Shown here: positions 18,197 to 25,341 of the stretch, one piece after another
Layout of the letters: each line of letters opens with the position of its first letter
Position numbering within the stretch: the stretch's first letter is position 1
Assembly: GCA_946480925.1 (NCBI GenBank)
Contig: CAMLLU010000020.1
Coordinates: 14,643-78,642 of the forward strand
Reading direction: 5' to 3'
DNA: 64,000 nt
Source of the DNA: an uncultured Rivibacter sp.
GTDB taxonomy: Bacteria; Pseudomonadota; Gammaproteobacteria; Burkholderiales; Burkholderiaceae
Notes under the pieces: generated by a model
The model's input: only the letters and a program-made list of their open reading frames with translations
The model's database searches: none
What the model was told of the DNA's origin: nothing
Position numbers and translations under genes: made by a program

Positions 18197-18529
18197 ATGA
18201 AACGACTCCTCCTGCCGCTCGCAGCCGCGCTGCTGCTCGCCGCCTGCACCCAGGAACGCCAGAACCAGATCCGCCGCGACATCCAGAACTGGACCGGCAC
18301 CAACGGCGTGCTCGAGGTGTACGCCGGCGACAAGGTGGTCAAGCGCTTCCTGAAGGTCGACAAGCTCAGCACCGCGCTGGGCACGGACGACAGCCTGCCG
18401 CGGGCTTACCGCTTCGGGTACGGCGTGCTGGACGAAAACCTGAACGGCACGGTGGATTCAGGCGAGAAGCGGGTGTACTTCGAGGTCAGCGACTATTCGC
18501 ACTACGTGTTCTTCGAGAACCCGCACTGA
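18197..18529 (+). CDS. Small lipoprotein of unknown function
   Basis: A 110-residue protein with a lipoprotein signal peptide: basic MKR start, hydrophobic core and lipobox LLAAC with the modified Cys at residue 17. The mature part is polar, contains GVLEVYAGDKVVKRFLKVDKLSTALGTDD and a conserved-looking FGYGVLDENLNGTVDSGEKRVYFEVSDYS. I do not recognise the family. It is probably anchored to the outer membrane facing the periplasm. It follows upp by 50 bp, with a GAGGAA ribosome site. Confidence 0.85.
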   Translation: MKRLLLPLAAALLLAACTQERQNQIRRDIQNWTGTNGVLEVYAGDKVVKRFLKVDKLSTALGTDDSLPRAYRFGYGVLDENLNGTVDSGEKRVYFEVSDYSHYVFFENPH

Positions 18530-18533
18530 ATTT

Positions 18534-18827
18534 CTATCCGGTGGCGTCTTGCTTCGGGGGTACAAAGCCTTGAAGTAAAGATGCGACATAGGTCGCTATT
18601 TCCGTTGCATCGGACGAATCCATAACCAATAGATTCTCTTTTGCAAAAACCACCCAATTGAATTCTGCTTCGGACAGCGCCCTGTTCAGTTCGGCCTTCA
18701 GGCAGTTCAGATCAATGAAGCCAGCCTCGATATCTTTTTCCAACAGACAGTGCCTTTGTGCGTTGTCTAGGTCGATATCTGAGCGATAAGGATATAGCGC
18801 CGCGATCAGGGTCTTGTAGTTTTCCAC
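18534..18827 (-). CDS. Small hypothetical protein, AT-richer than its neighbours
   Basis: A 97-residue protein read from a GTG start (VENYKTLIAALYPYRSDID...) with a GGGAG ribosome site 8 nt upstream; the start is 1 nt after the TAA of the MFS gene, so translation is coupled. A longer frame exists but its first 44 codons are only the antisense-like overlap with the MFS gene. Codon use and base composition are clearly more AT-rich than in the surrounding genes, which suggests recent acquisition. The sequence is acidic and helical (LDNAQRHCLLEKDIEAGFID, LNRALSEAEFNWVVFAKEN). The function is unknown; size and character are compatible with a small orphan or immunity-type protein, but there is no direct support. 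Confidence 0.65.
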   Translation of the reverse strand: MENYKTLIAALYPYRSDIDLDNAQRHCLLEKDIEAGFIDLNCLKAELNRALSEAEFNWVVFAKENLLVMDSSDATEIATYVASLLQGFVPPKQDATG

Positions 18828-18828
18828 C

Positions 18829-20019
18829 TTATATCTCCCGCACCAACCGCCTGCTGACCCACAAGCTGGTCGCAAACGCCGCCGCCAGCCACGCCAATCC
18901 CACCCACGGTAACGGCGCATAGCCGCCGTTCGCCACCAGCCAGCCGCCGCCGGCGGCACCAGCGGCCTGGCCGAAGTAGATGGCCGACGTGTTGAGGGCC
19001 ATCAGCGCTGGAGCCAATGCCGGCGCGGCCATGCCCAGCCGGGCTTGTTGTGCCGAATTGCTGGCAAAGCAGCCCAGGCCCCACGGCGCCACCACCGCGG
19101 CCATGATCCACACGTTGGTGGCCAGCGGCCACAGCAGCAGCGTCGTGGCGATGCACAGGATGGTGATGGCCACTGCGCGGCCGGCACCCACGCGGTCGAT
19201 CGTGCGTGACAGCAGCACGTTGCCGAGCAGGCCGAAGGCGCCGAAGAAGGCGAACAGCAGGCTCACCTCCTGCGGGCTGGCACCCAGCATCTGCCGCAGG
19301 TAGGGGGCCATGTACGAGAACAGCGTGAACTGCCCGGCACCGGCCAGTGCGGTGACGGCCACCATGGCCATGAGCACCGGGTGGGTGAACACGTCTTTCC
19401 AGGCTTGCCACGACAGCGCCGCGGGCTTCACGCCCGAAGGCATGGCGCTCCACACCCAGGCGGCACCCAGCATTGCCAGCGCCGCCACGGTGTGGAAGCT
19501 CCAGCGCCAGCCGAAGGTTTCGCCGATCCACGCCGCCAGCGGCAGCCCGGCCACCGAGGCGATGGACCAGCCCAGGAAGATGAAGGTGATGTCGCGGCCG
19601 CGGTGTTCGGGCGCTGCCATGAAGCCCACCGCGGCGGCGGCCTGCGGCGTGAACACGGCGGCGGCCAGCATGGTGACGGCGCGCACCGGCCACAGCGTCG
19701 CGTAGCTGGGCATCAGCGCGCACAGCACGTGGCCCGCGGCATACCAGAGCAGGGCAGCGGCGAGCAGCTTGCGCCTGTCCCACCCGGCCACGAGGCCGGC
19801 CAGCAACGGGGCGCAGAAGCACATCACCACGGCGGCAATGCTGATGAGCTGCCCGGCCAGCGCCACCGAGACCTGCAGCGAGCGCGCCATGTCGTTCAGC
19901 GTGCCGGCCACCGACATGACGCCGCTGCCGATGACGAAGTTGCCGTACAGCAGCGCCCACAGCGCGGCCTTGGGAGCAGAGCGCGCCGTTGCAGCCGTGG
20001 AGGCGGGCAGGGCGCTCAT
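18829..20019 (-). CDS. MFS transporter (drug:H+ antiporter-like)
   Basis: A 396-residue protein with about 12 membrane segments. Family marks are the conserved loop LLAGLVAGWDRRKLLAAALLWY after helix 2, the RAVTMLAAAVFTPQAAAAVGFMAAPEHRGRDITFIFLGWSIASVAGLPLAAWIGETFGWRWSF block of DHA1-type exporters, and a domain-2 repeat FGLLGNVLLSRTIDRVGAGRA. The substrate is unknown; arabinose-efflux and chloramphenicol-resistance types share these motifs. It starts 13 bp downstream of the dehydrogenase gene stop and is followed without a gap by the 97-residue gene. Confidence 0.92.
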   Translation of the reverse strand: MSALPASTAATARSAPKAALWALLYGNFVIGSGVMSVAGTLNDMARSLQVSVALAGQLISIAAVVMCFCAPLLAGLVAGWDRRKLLAAALLWYAAGHVLCALMPSYATLWPVRAVTMLAAAVFTPQAAAAVGFMAAPEHRGRDITFIFLGWSIASVAGLPLAAWIGETFGWRWSFHTVAALAMLGAAWVWSAMPSGVKPAALSWQAWKDVFTHPVLMAMVAVTALAGAGQFTLFSYMAPYLRQMLGASPQEVSLLFAFFGAFGLLGNVLLSRTIDRVGAGRAVAITILCIATTLLLWPLATNVWIMAAVVAPWGLGCFASNSAQQARLGMAAPALAPALMALNTSAIYFGQAAGAAGGGWLVANGGYAPLPWVGLAWLAAAFATSLWVSRRLVREI

Positions 20020-20032
20020 GACATGAGGTGCG

Positions 20033-21043
20033 CTAGATGCGATGCACGCGCAGCGCGTCGGGGTTCACGATGCCGGTGGGCTCGCCCTTGATGAAGTTGA
20101 CGACGTTGTCGAAGGCGGCGCTGAAGTAGAGCTCGTAGCTGTCCTGCTCCACGTAGCCCAGGTGCGGCGTGCACACCGCGTTTTCGAGCCGTAGCAGCGG
20201 CTGGCCCTGGAGGATGGGCTCGGCTTCGTAGACGTCGATCGCGGCCATGCCGGGGCGGCCGCGGTTGAGCGCGGTGACCAGGGCGTTTTCTTCCACCAGC
20301 TCGGCACGCGAGGTGTTCACGAACAGCGCGGTGGGCTTCATGCGGTGCAGGTCGTCGAGCTTCACGATGCCGCGTGTGCCGTCGTTGAGCCGCAGGTGCA
20401 GCGACAGCACGTCGCTTTCCTCGAAGAAGGCTTCGAGCGAGGTGGCTGCCACGTTGCCTTCTGCGGCGGCCTTGTAGCGCGAGGCCTCGCTGCCCCACAC
20501 CAGCACCTTCATGCCGAAGGCGCGGCCATAGCCGGCCACCAGCTGGCCGATCTTGCCGTAGCCCCAGATGCCCAGCGTCTTGCCCTTGAGCACCATGCCC
20601 AGCCCGAAGTTGGGCGGCATGGAGGCCGACTTGAGGCCCGACTGCTGCCAGGCGCCGTGCTTGAGGTTGCCGATGTACTGCGGCAGCCGGCGCATGGCCG
20701 ACATGATGAGGGCCCAGGTCAGCTCGGCCGGTGCCACGGGCGAGCCCACGCCTTCGGCCACTGCGATGCCCAGGCGGGTACAGGTCTCGACGTCGATGTG
20801 CGAGCCGGCGCGGCCGGTCTGGGCGATGAGCCGCAGCTTGGGCAGCTTTTCGAGCAACTGCCGCGGGAAGTGGGTGCGCTCGCGGATCAACACCAGCACC
20901 TCGGCGTCGCGCAGCCGCACCGAGAGCTGGCCGATGCCCTTGACGGTGTTGGTGAAGACCTTGGCGTTGTAGCCGTCGAGCTTGGCGGCGCACTTGAGCT
21001 TGCGCACCGCGTCCTGATAGTCGTCCAGGATGATGATGTTCAT
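20033..21043 (-). CDS. D-2-hydroxyacid dehydrogenase family protein
   Basis: A 336-residue NAD-dependent dehydrogenase related to phosphoglycerate and formate dehydrogenases. The NAD-binding motif is LGIWGYGKIGQLVAGYGRAFG, preceded by the substrate-loop TGRAGSHIDVETCTRLGIAVAEGVGS. Catalytic residues expected in the family appear as Arg (VNTSRAELV), Glu (DVYEAEPIL) and His (CTPHLGYVE). The start at 21043 (MNIIILDDYQDAVRKL) was chosen over an upstream in-frame ATG because this beginning is characteristic of the group. It is the first gene of a unit with the MFS exporter. The substrate is unknown. Confidence 0.93.
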   Translation of the reverse strand: MNIIILDDYQDAVRKLKCAAKLDGYNAKVFTNTVKGIGQLSVRLRDAEVLVLIRERTHFPRQLLEKLPKLRLIAQTGRAGSHIDVETCTRLGIAVAEGVGSPVAPAELTWALIMSAMRRLPQYIGNLKHGAWQQSGLKSASMPPNFGLGMVLKGKTLGIWGYGKIGQLVAGYGRAFGMKVLVWGSEASRYKAAAEGNVAATSLEAFFEESDVLSLHLRLNDGTRGIVKLDDLHRMKPTALFVNTSRAELVEENALVTALNRGRPGMAAIDVYEAEPILQGQPLLRLENAVCTPHLGYVEQDSYELYFSAAFDNVVNFIKGEPTGIVNPDALRVHRI

Positions 21044-21135
21044 GTCGTCGGCGGAATGGTCGCCCTGATTGTGCACGGGCAATGGCGTGCCAGTAGCATC
21101 CGGGCTTCCCCGACCCGTATCAAAAGGAGACCACA

Positions 21136-21642
21136 GTGGCGATCAGCATGCATTCGGCCAGCGTGCCCATCTTCGTGAAGATGCTTGGCAACCTCTCTCA
21201 CTTTCTCGACAAGGCCGCCGCCTTCGCCGAGGCCAGGAAAGTCGACCCCGCCGTGCTGCTGGGTTCGCGCCTCTACCCCGACATGCTGCCCATGAGCCGG
21301 CAGATCCAGATCGCCTGCGACAGCGCCAAGTTCGCGGTGGCCCGCCTCACCGGCCTGGAGGCCCCGAAATTCGAAGACACCGAAACCACCCTTGCGCAGT
21401 TCAAGGAGCGCATCGCCAAGACCATCGACTACGTGAAGAGCGTGCCGGCCGACGCCTTTGCCGGCAGCGAAACGCGCGAAGTCAGCGTGCCCCGGCGCGA
21501 CCGCGACCCACTCAAGTTCGAAGGCGAGGCGTACCTCAAGCACTACGCGCTGCCCAACTTCTTCTTCCACGTGACCACGGCCTACGCGATCCTGCGACAC
21601 AACGGCGTGGAGCTGGGCAAGAGCGAATACCTCAACGGGTAG
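21136..21642 (+). CDS. DUF1993 family protein
   Basis: A 168-residue protein with GTG start and an AAAAGGAGA ribosome site 5 nt upstream. It shows the DUF1993 pattern: SASVPIFVKMLGNLSHFLDKAAAFAEARKVDP near the start, LYPDMLPMSRQIQIACDSAKFAVARL, and a C-terminal YLKHYALPNFFFHVTTAYAILRHNGVELGKSEYLNG. The all-helical layout resembles the DinB/YfiT four-helix fold; the role is unknown. It is divergent from the hydroxyacid dehydrogenase gene (92 bp between starts) and followed by a repeat-filled gap and a LysE-type exporter. Confidence 0.92.
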   Translation: MAISMHSASVPIFVKMLGNLSHFLDKAAAFAEARKVDPAVLLGSRLYPDMLPMSRQIQIACDSAKFAVARLTGLEAPKFEDTETTLAQFKERIAKTIDYVKSVPADAFAGSETREVSVPRRDRDPLKFEGEAYLKHYALPNFFFHVTTAYAILRHNGVELGKSEYLNG

Positions 21643-21723
21643 TGACCAGTGACCAGTGACCTGTGATCAGTCGCTGGCCCCATGAGTCACTTCCCAATCA
21701 CCTGTCACTGGCCACAAGTCACT
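21641..21723. repeat. Degenerate 7-bp GTGACCA-type repeat, copy C
   Basis: Directly after the DUF1993 stop the sequence AGTGACC recurs three times at 7-nt steps, followed by TGTGATC and, on the opposite strand, TGACTCA, GTCACTGG and AAGTCACT variants up to the LysE start. It is the clearest copy of the repeat family also seen at 2775 and 4048. Confidence 0.65.
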
Positions 21724-22383
21724 ATGCCGGATTTGCCTATTCACCACCTGCCGCTGTTCATCACGGCTGGCCTGCTGCTCAACCTCACGCCGGGGCCCGA
21801 CATGCTCTACGTTGCCGGCACCTCGGCAGCGCGTGGCACGCGGGCTGGCATTGCGGCTTCGCTGGGCATAGGTGCCGGCTGCATGGTGCACATCGTGCTC
21901 GCCACCGTGGGGCTCTCGGCCGTGCTGGCCACCTCGGCACTGGCCTTCACGGTGGTGAAGTGGCTGGGCGCGGCCTACCTGCTGTGGGCCGGTTTCAGCA
22001 TGCTGCTCAAGCGTGACAAGCCTGCGAGTGCCGAAGCGGAAACCCGGCCGGTCGAGGCCGGGCCGCTGCACCGCGTGTTCGCGCAGGGCGCCTTGATCAA
22101 CACGCTCAACCCCAAGGTCGCGCTGTTCTTCCTGGCCTTCCTGCCGCAGTTCATCGACGCCGGGCAGCCCGGCCAAGCCTGGGCTTTCGTGGTGCTGGGG
22201 CTGGTGTTCAACGTCGGCGGCACGCTGGTCAACGTGGCGGTGGCCGTGTTTGCCGGGGCGCTGCGTGCTCGCTTTGCCGGCCGGCCCGGCGCAGGGCGCC
22301 TGGGTCGTTGGCTGAACAAGGTGGTCGGAGGCCTGTTCATCGGCCTCGGGGTCAAGCTGGCCTTGACCTCTACGCAGCGCTGA
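21724..22383 (+). CDS. LysE family amino-acid exporter (RhtB-like)
   Basis: A 219-residue inner-membrane protein with six hydrophobic segments. The N-terminal LFITAGLLLNLTPGPDMLYVAGTSAARGTRAGIAASLGIGAGCMVHIV is the LysE/RhtB signature (NLTPGPD), and ALINTLNPKVALFFLAFLPQFID is the second conserved block. It probably exports neutral amino acids or homoserine-type compounds. ATG 21724 is preferred over an upstream ATG at 21682 that lies inside the repeat. Confidence 0.93.
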   Translation: MPDLPIHHLPLFITAGLLLNLTPGPDMLYVAGTSAARGTRAGIAASLGIGAGCMVHIVLATVGLSAVLATSALAFTVVKWLGAAYLLWAGFSMLLKRDKPASAEAETRPVEAGPLHRVFAQGALINTLNPKVALFFLAFLPQFIDAGQPGQAWAFVVLGLVFNVGGTLVNVAVAVFAGALRARFAGRPGAGRLGRWLNKVVGGLFIGLGVKLALTSTQR

Positions 22384-22722
22384 AGGCTTCGCCGGGAGCG
22401 GCATTCCAAATGCATGGGATGCCGTCTTGCAGGCAGTCCATGCTATGCGTGGAAGCTCTCCGGTCGAAACAGGTCTGGCCGGGCGGCACCGCCGGCAAAG
22501 CTGGCGATGCAAACCATCGAATACCGGATCGACCGGATCCGGTATCGGTTCGAGTCGCTGGCTTGCATGGCGGTCCGTCCTTTCGCTCTGCGTGAAGCGG
22601 CCCATGGGGGCCAGATGCTGCATAGCTTAGGCAGCGCCCCGGCGAAAGAAAAATTCCCAAAGTCACACGCAACCGGGTGTTTCGGAGGTGGCTTGGCAGA
22701 AAGCGGCCTGGCGATCAGGCAC
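22384..22722. other. Non-coding gap between LysE and crcB, with a 10-bp inverted repeat
   Basis: About 340 bp between the ends of two convergent genes with no convincing gene on either strand. The only structure I see is a perfect inverted repeat at 22521-22545: arms ATACCGGATC and GATCCGGTAT around GACCG. A TTCGAG motif next to it is not part of a tRNA: no matching T-arm or acceptor stem is present. No U-tract follows, so it is not a good intrinsic terminator. Confidence 0.4.
22521..22545. repeat. Perfect 10-bp inverted repeat
   Basis: Arms ATACCGGATC / GATCCGGTAT with a 5-nt spacer in the gap between convergent genes. It might be an operator of an unseen gene or a remnant. No linked gene start is close. 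Confidence 0.5.
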
Positions 22723-23112
22723 TCAGGCGCGCGCGAGCAGCGTGTTGGCCAGGGCCATGCCGATGGCCGTGAGCAATAGCGAGCCGAAGAGGTGCAGGCT
22801 GGCCGCGCCCAGAGCCCAGGCGTATTCCTGCCGGTTGATGAGGTTCACCACTTCGGCCGAAAAGGTGGAGAAGGTGGTGAGTCCGCCCAGGAAGCCGGTG
22901 ATCACGAAGAGCCGCCATTCCGGGGCGAACGCCGTGCTGTGCGTGAAGAAGGCGCTGGCCAGGCCCACCAGCAGGCCGCCGACGAGGTTGGCAGCCACCG
23001 TGCCCAGCGGCACCATCGGAAACACCGGGTTGAGCCAGCTGCCCAGCACCCAGCGCAGCAGGGCGCCGAGGCCGGATCCGACGAAGACCGCAAGGATGGG
23101 AAGGCCGCTCAT
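22723..23112 (-). CDS. crcB: Fluoride efflux channel CrcB/Fluc
   Basis: A 129-residue four-helix membrane protein. Conserved marks are [13 protein letters not shown] near the start, the central [17 protein letters not shown] helix with the channel Asn, and the [15 protein letters not shown] segment containing the Phe-box and the sodium-binding break. Fluc channels are dual-topology dimers that export fluoride passively. Only about 50 bp separate its start from the upstream gene, and no fluoride-riboswitch core is visible there, so it is probably co-transcribed with the P-loop ATPase gene. Confidence 0.95.
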   Translation of the reverse strand: MSGLPILAVFVGSGLGALLRWVLGSWLNPVFPMVPLGTVAANLVGGLLVGLASAFFTHSTAFAPEWRLFVITGFLGGLTTFSTFSAEVVNLINRQEYAWALGAASLHLFGSLLLTAIGMALANTLLARA

Positions 23113-23165
23113 GGTGCTCCTCGTTCAGCGAGGGCGCCATTCTGCCGGGCAGCCCGCAGCCCGGG

Positions 23166-24653
23166 TCAATGCATGCGCAGGATGTTGCGGTAGGCCGGCT
23201 GGATCTCCCACACCATGCCGTCGTCGAGGTTGGTGTCCACCTGCAGCAGGTCGGGCCGCGCCTCGTACGACACGAACTCGTGCACGTCGAGCGAGGCGGC
23301 TTCGCTGTTGTGACCGGTGATGAAGCCGCACTTGAAGAGAAAGTGCGCGATCTGCCAGCTGTCGCGGTAGGCGGTGCCGTCGATGGGCGGGATGTTCTTC
23401 GCGCTGGTCTTCTTGATGTAGCCGTCGATGATGCGCTGCATCAGCTGGTCGGTGGCGTACTTGCGCGAGCCGCCGCTGAAAGACTCGACCAGCCGCTTCA
23501 TGTCGGCGAACTGGTGGTTGTGTTCCTTGTAGAGGTCGGCCAGGCGCCTGCGGCCGAACTCGCCCATCACGTGGTTGATCTGCTGCACCCCGATGCGATC
23601 GGCATGCGAGCGCGCCGCATGCACGCCGGCCAGCCGGCACAGCTGCGTCATCCAGCGTGGCCGCCCGCCGGCCAGCACGCGCAGCACCTGTGCCGCCGGG
23701 GCCGACGAAGCCCCCCAGCGCATGCGGCGGTCGAACACGAGCTCGATCAGCGGATCGGCCTCGTCGCGGGCGCTCCAGTGGCGTGCCACCTCGCTGCCCG
23801 GCGCATTGCGCCGGATGTAGCCGAGGATGCGGTTGGCCAGCAGCTCCTTCTGCTGCGCGCCCGACCAGTTGATGTCGGTGAGGTACTGCTCGAACTTGTC
23901 GAGGTCTTCGGCGTTGCGCAGGCTGCTCCACACGTCGGTGCGCACGGTGGCGCGAATGCCGATGCCCGCGATCTCGCGCACGAGGTGCCGGCAGGCCGAG
24001 AAGAACGAAGAGATGTAGGCCTGCTGCCCTTGCGAGTTCTCGAACTTGGTGTCGATGTCGTCGAGCAGGAACCACACCGGCCGCCCCGTGGTGCCTTCGC
24101 GGTCGATGCGCTGCAGCAGCTGCTGGTGGTTGGCCGCGGCGCGCGGTTGGGCCTGCGCCTCGAGCTCCACCACACCTCCCAGGCTCAGCTTGGCCGCCAC
24201 GCGCGAGAGCAGGGCGCCCAGCAAATTCTTGCCCTTGAAGCCCGCGATCTCGGCGCTTTCGACCAGCGCGATCTGGTCGTCCTTCCAAGCGAAGCCGATG
24301 TCGCGCGCCAGTTCCATGTTGATGGCGCCGCAGATCACCTGCTTCCAGTAGTTTTCGAGCACGACCGAGTTGTCGGTGGAAGGCGGCTCCTTCAGGGCCG
24401 CCAGGCCCGAGGGCACCAGGTGCAGCACGATGGGGCGCGGCGCCTGTTGCTCGCGCAGCTCGTGTGCAAAGCGCACCAGCAGGGCCGATTTGCCCGTGCC
24501 CTTGCGGCCCTTGGCCACCTGCAGCCGCACGCCCGCATCCAGAAACTCGGCGAACGCCGGCTGGTTCACGAAGTACGACATCAGGACGGACTCGTCCTCG
24601 TCTTCTCCGGCGTCGTTGCCGAAGAGGGTGCGGTCATCGAGGGGAATCTTCAT
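23166..24653 (-). CDS. P-loop ATPase of unknown role (Sll1717-like)
   Basis: A 495-residue protein beginning MKIPLDDRTLFGNDAGEDEDESVLMSYFVNQPAF. Walker A is GRKGTGKSA at residues 49-57; a Walker B-type strand PVWFLLDDIDTKFEN with two Asp follows near residue 185; ATVRTDVWSSLRNAEDLDKFEQYLTDINW resembles a sensor region of STAND/AAA-type ATPases. The rest is helical, with a winged-helix-like end. The N-terminal acidic FGND...DEDE motif next to a Walker A recalls the group annotated as P-loop ATPase, Sll1717 family, whose function is unknown. The assignment rests on memory of the motif, not on a search. An in-frame start 18 codons upstream is less likely. Confidence 0.8.
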   Translation of the reverse strand: MKIPLDDRTLFGNDAGEDEDESVLMSYFVNQPAFAEFLDAGVRLQVAKGRKGTGKSALLVRFAHELREQQAPRPIVLHLVPSGLAALKEPPSTDNSVVLENYWKQVICGAINMELARDIGFAWKDDQIALVESAEIAGFKGKNLLGALLSRVAAKLSLGGVVELEAQAQPRAAANHQQLLQRIDREGTTGRPVWFLLDDIDTKFENSQGQQAYISSFFSACRHLVREIAGIGIRATVRTDVWSSLRNAEDLDKFEQYLTDINWSGAQQKELLANRILGYIRRNAPGSEVARHWSARDEADPLIELVFDRRMRWGASSAPAAQVLRVLAGGRPRWMTQLCRLAGVHAARSHADRIGVQQINHVMGEFGRRRLADLYKEHNHQFADMKRLVESFSGGSRKYATDQLMQRIIDGYIKKTSAKNIPPIDGTAYRDSWQIAHFLFKCGFITGHNSEAASLDVHEFVSYEARPDLLQVDTNLDDGMVWEIQPAYRNILRMH

Positions 24654-24746
24654 GCGGTGCGCAGCGAGCCCGTGCGCAGTCTTGACCCGCACCCGCGTGC
24701 GTGCCATCCCCTCGCTTAGGGAAGGGAAAACCTTCCTACCTTCTTC

Positions 24747-25199
24747 CTACCAGCGCGCGACCTTGCCGCTGTCGAGCGCGCCGAAACCCGAGCCCGCGGC
24801 GCGGATGGGGAAGTGCCGGTTCAGTGCCTCGAGCCGGGCCTGTGCGTCGGCCTGGCCGTGGTACATCGACACCAGGCTGAACAGCTCGGAGCGCAAGTGC
24901 CACAGCTCGCGCAGCGAGCGCGCCTTGCGGATGCGCTCGTGCAGGTCTTCGGCCTGCGGTGTGTACAGGTCGGCCAGCGTATCGGCAAAGTCGAGTCGTG
25001 CGTCGTCCAGCATCGCCTGCGAGCGTGCACTGAGAAGCGGTCGCCCGAGCAGTTCGTCCCAGCGGGTCTTCAGCCACAGGCGCCAGGCAGGCACTGCGCG
25101 TTGCCAGCCGCTGGGCGGGCACACCTCGACCCGCGACGGGGCAAGCGGTGTGGCCAGCGGCGGCACTTTGCTGTCGCGGCGCGATGAAGGGGCGGGCAT
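24747..25199 (-). CDS. Conserved hypothetical protein
   Basis: A 150-residue cytoplasmic protein, polar and helical, with a conserved-looking core WRLWLKTRWDELLGRPLLSARSQAMLDDARLDFADTLADLYTPQAEDLHERIRKARSLRELWHLRSELFSLVSMYHGQADAQARLEALNRHFPIR. The end matches short proteins seen next to diverse genes in Burkholderiales. I do not recognise the function. It is upstream of the P-loop ATPase on the same strand with a gap of about 90 bp, and divergent from the penicillin acylase gene. Confidence 0.8.
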   Translation of the reverse strand: MPAPSSRRDSKVPPLATPLAPSRVEVCPPSGWQRAVPAWRLWLKTRWDELLGRPLLSARSQAMLDDARLDFADTLADLYTPQAEDLHERIRKARSLRELWHLRSELFSLVSMYHGQADAQARLEALNRHFPIRAAGSGFGALDSGKVARW

Positions 25200-25341
25200 G
25201 ATGCGAGGGTTCGGACGACGGGGCAGATTTCATTGTGGGCAGGCTGCCCCTTGGCCGAAACCGTGAAATGCGCCACTGGGCACGCGTTTTTCGGTGCTTG
25301 CCGCGGTGGGCGATCCCAAGAAGAAGCAGGAGACAAGAACG

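Noticed and set aside
22540..22565. TTCGAG motif suggesting a tRNA T-loop
   Set aside because: Flanking bases do not pair into a T-stem and no acceptor, D or anticodon arms can be placed.
23113..23165. Fluoride riboswitch ahead of crcB
   Set aside because: Only about 50 bp lie between the genes, and no riboswitch core or pseudoknot arms are visible.
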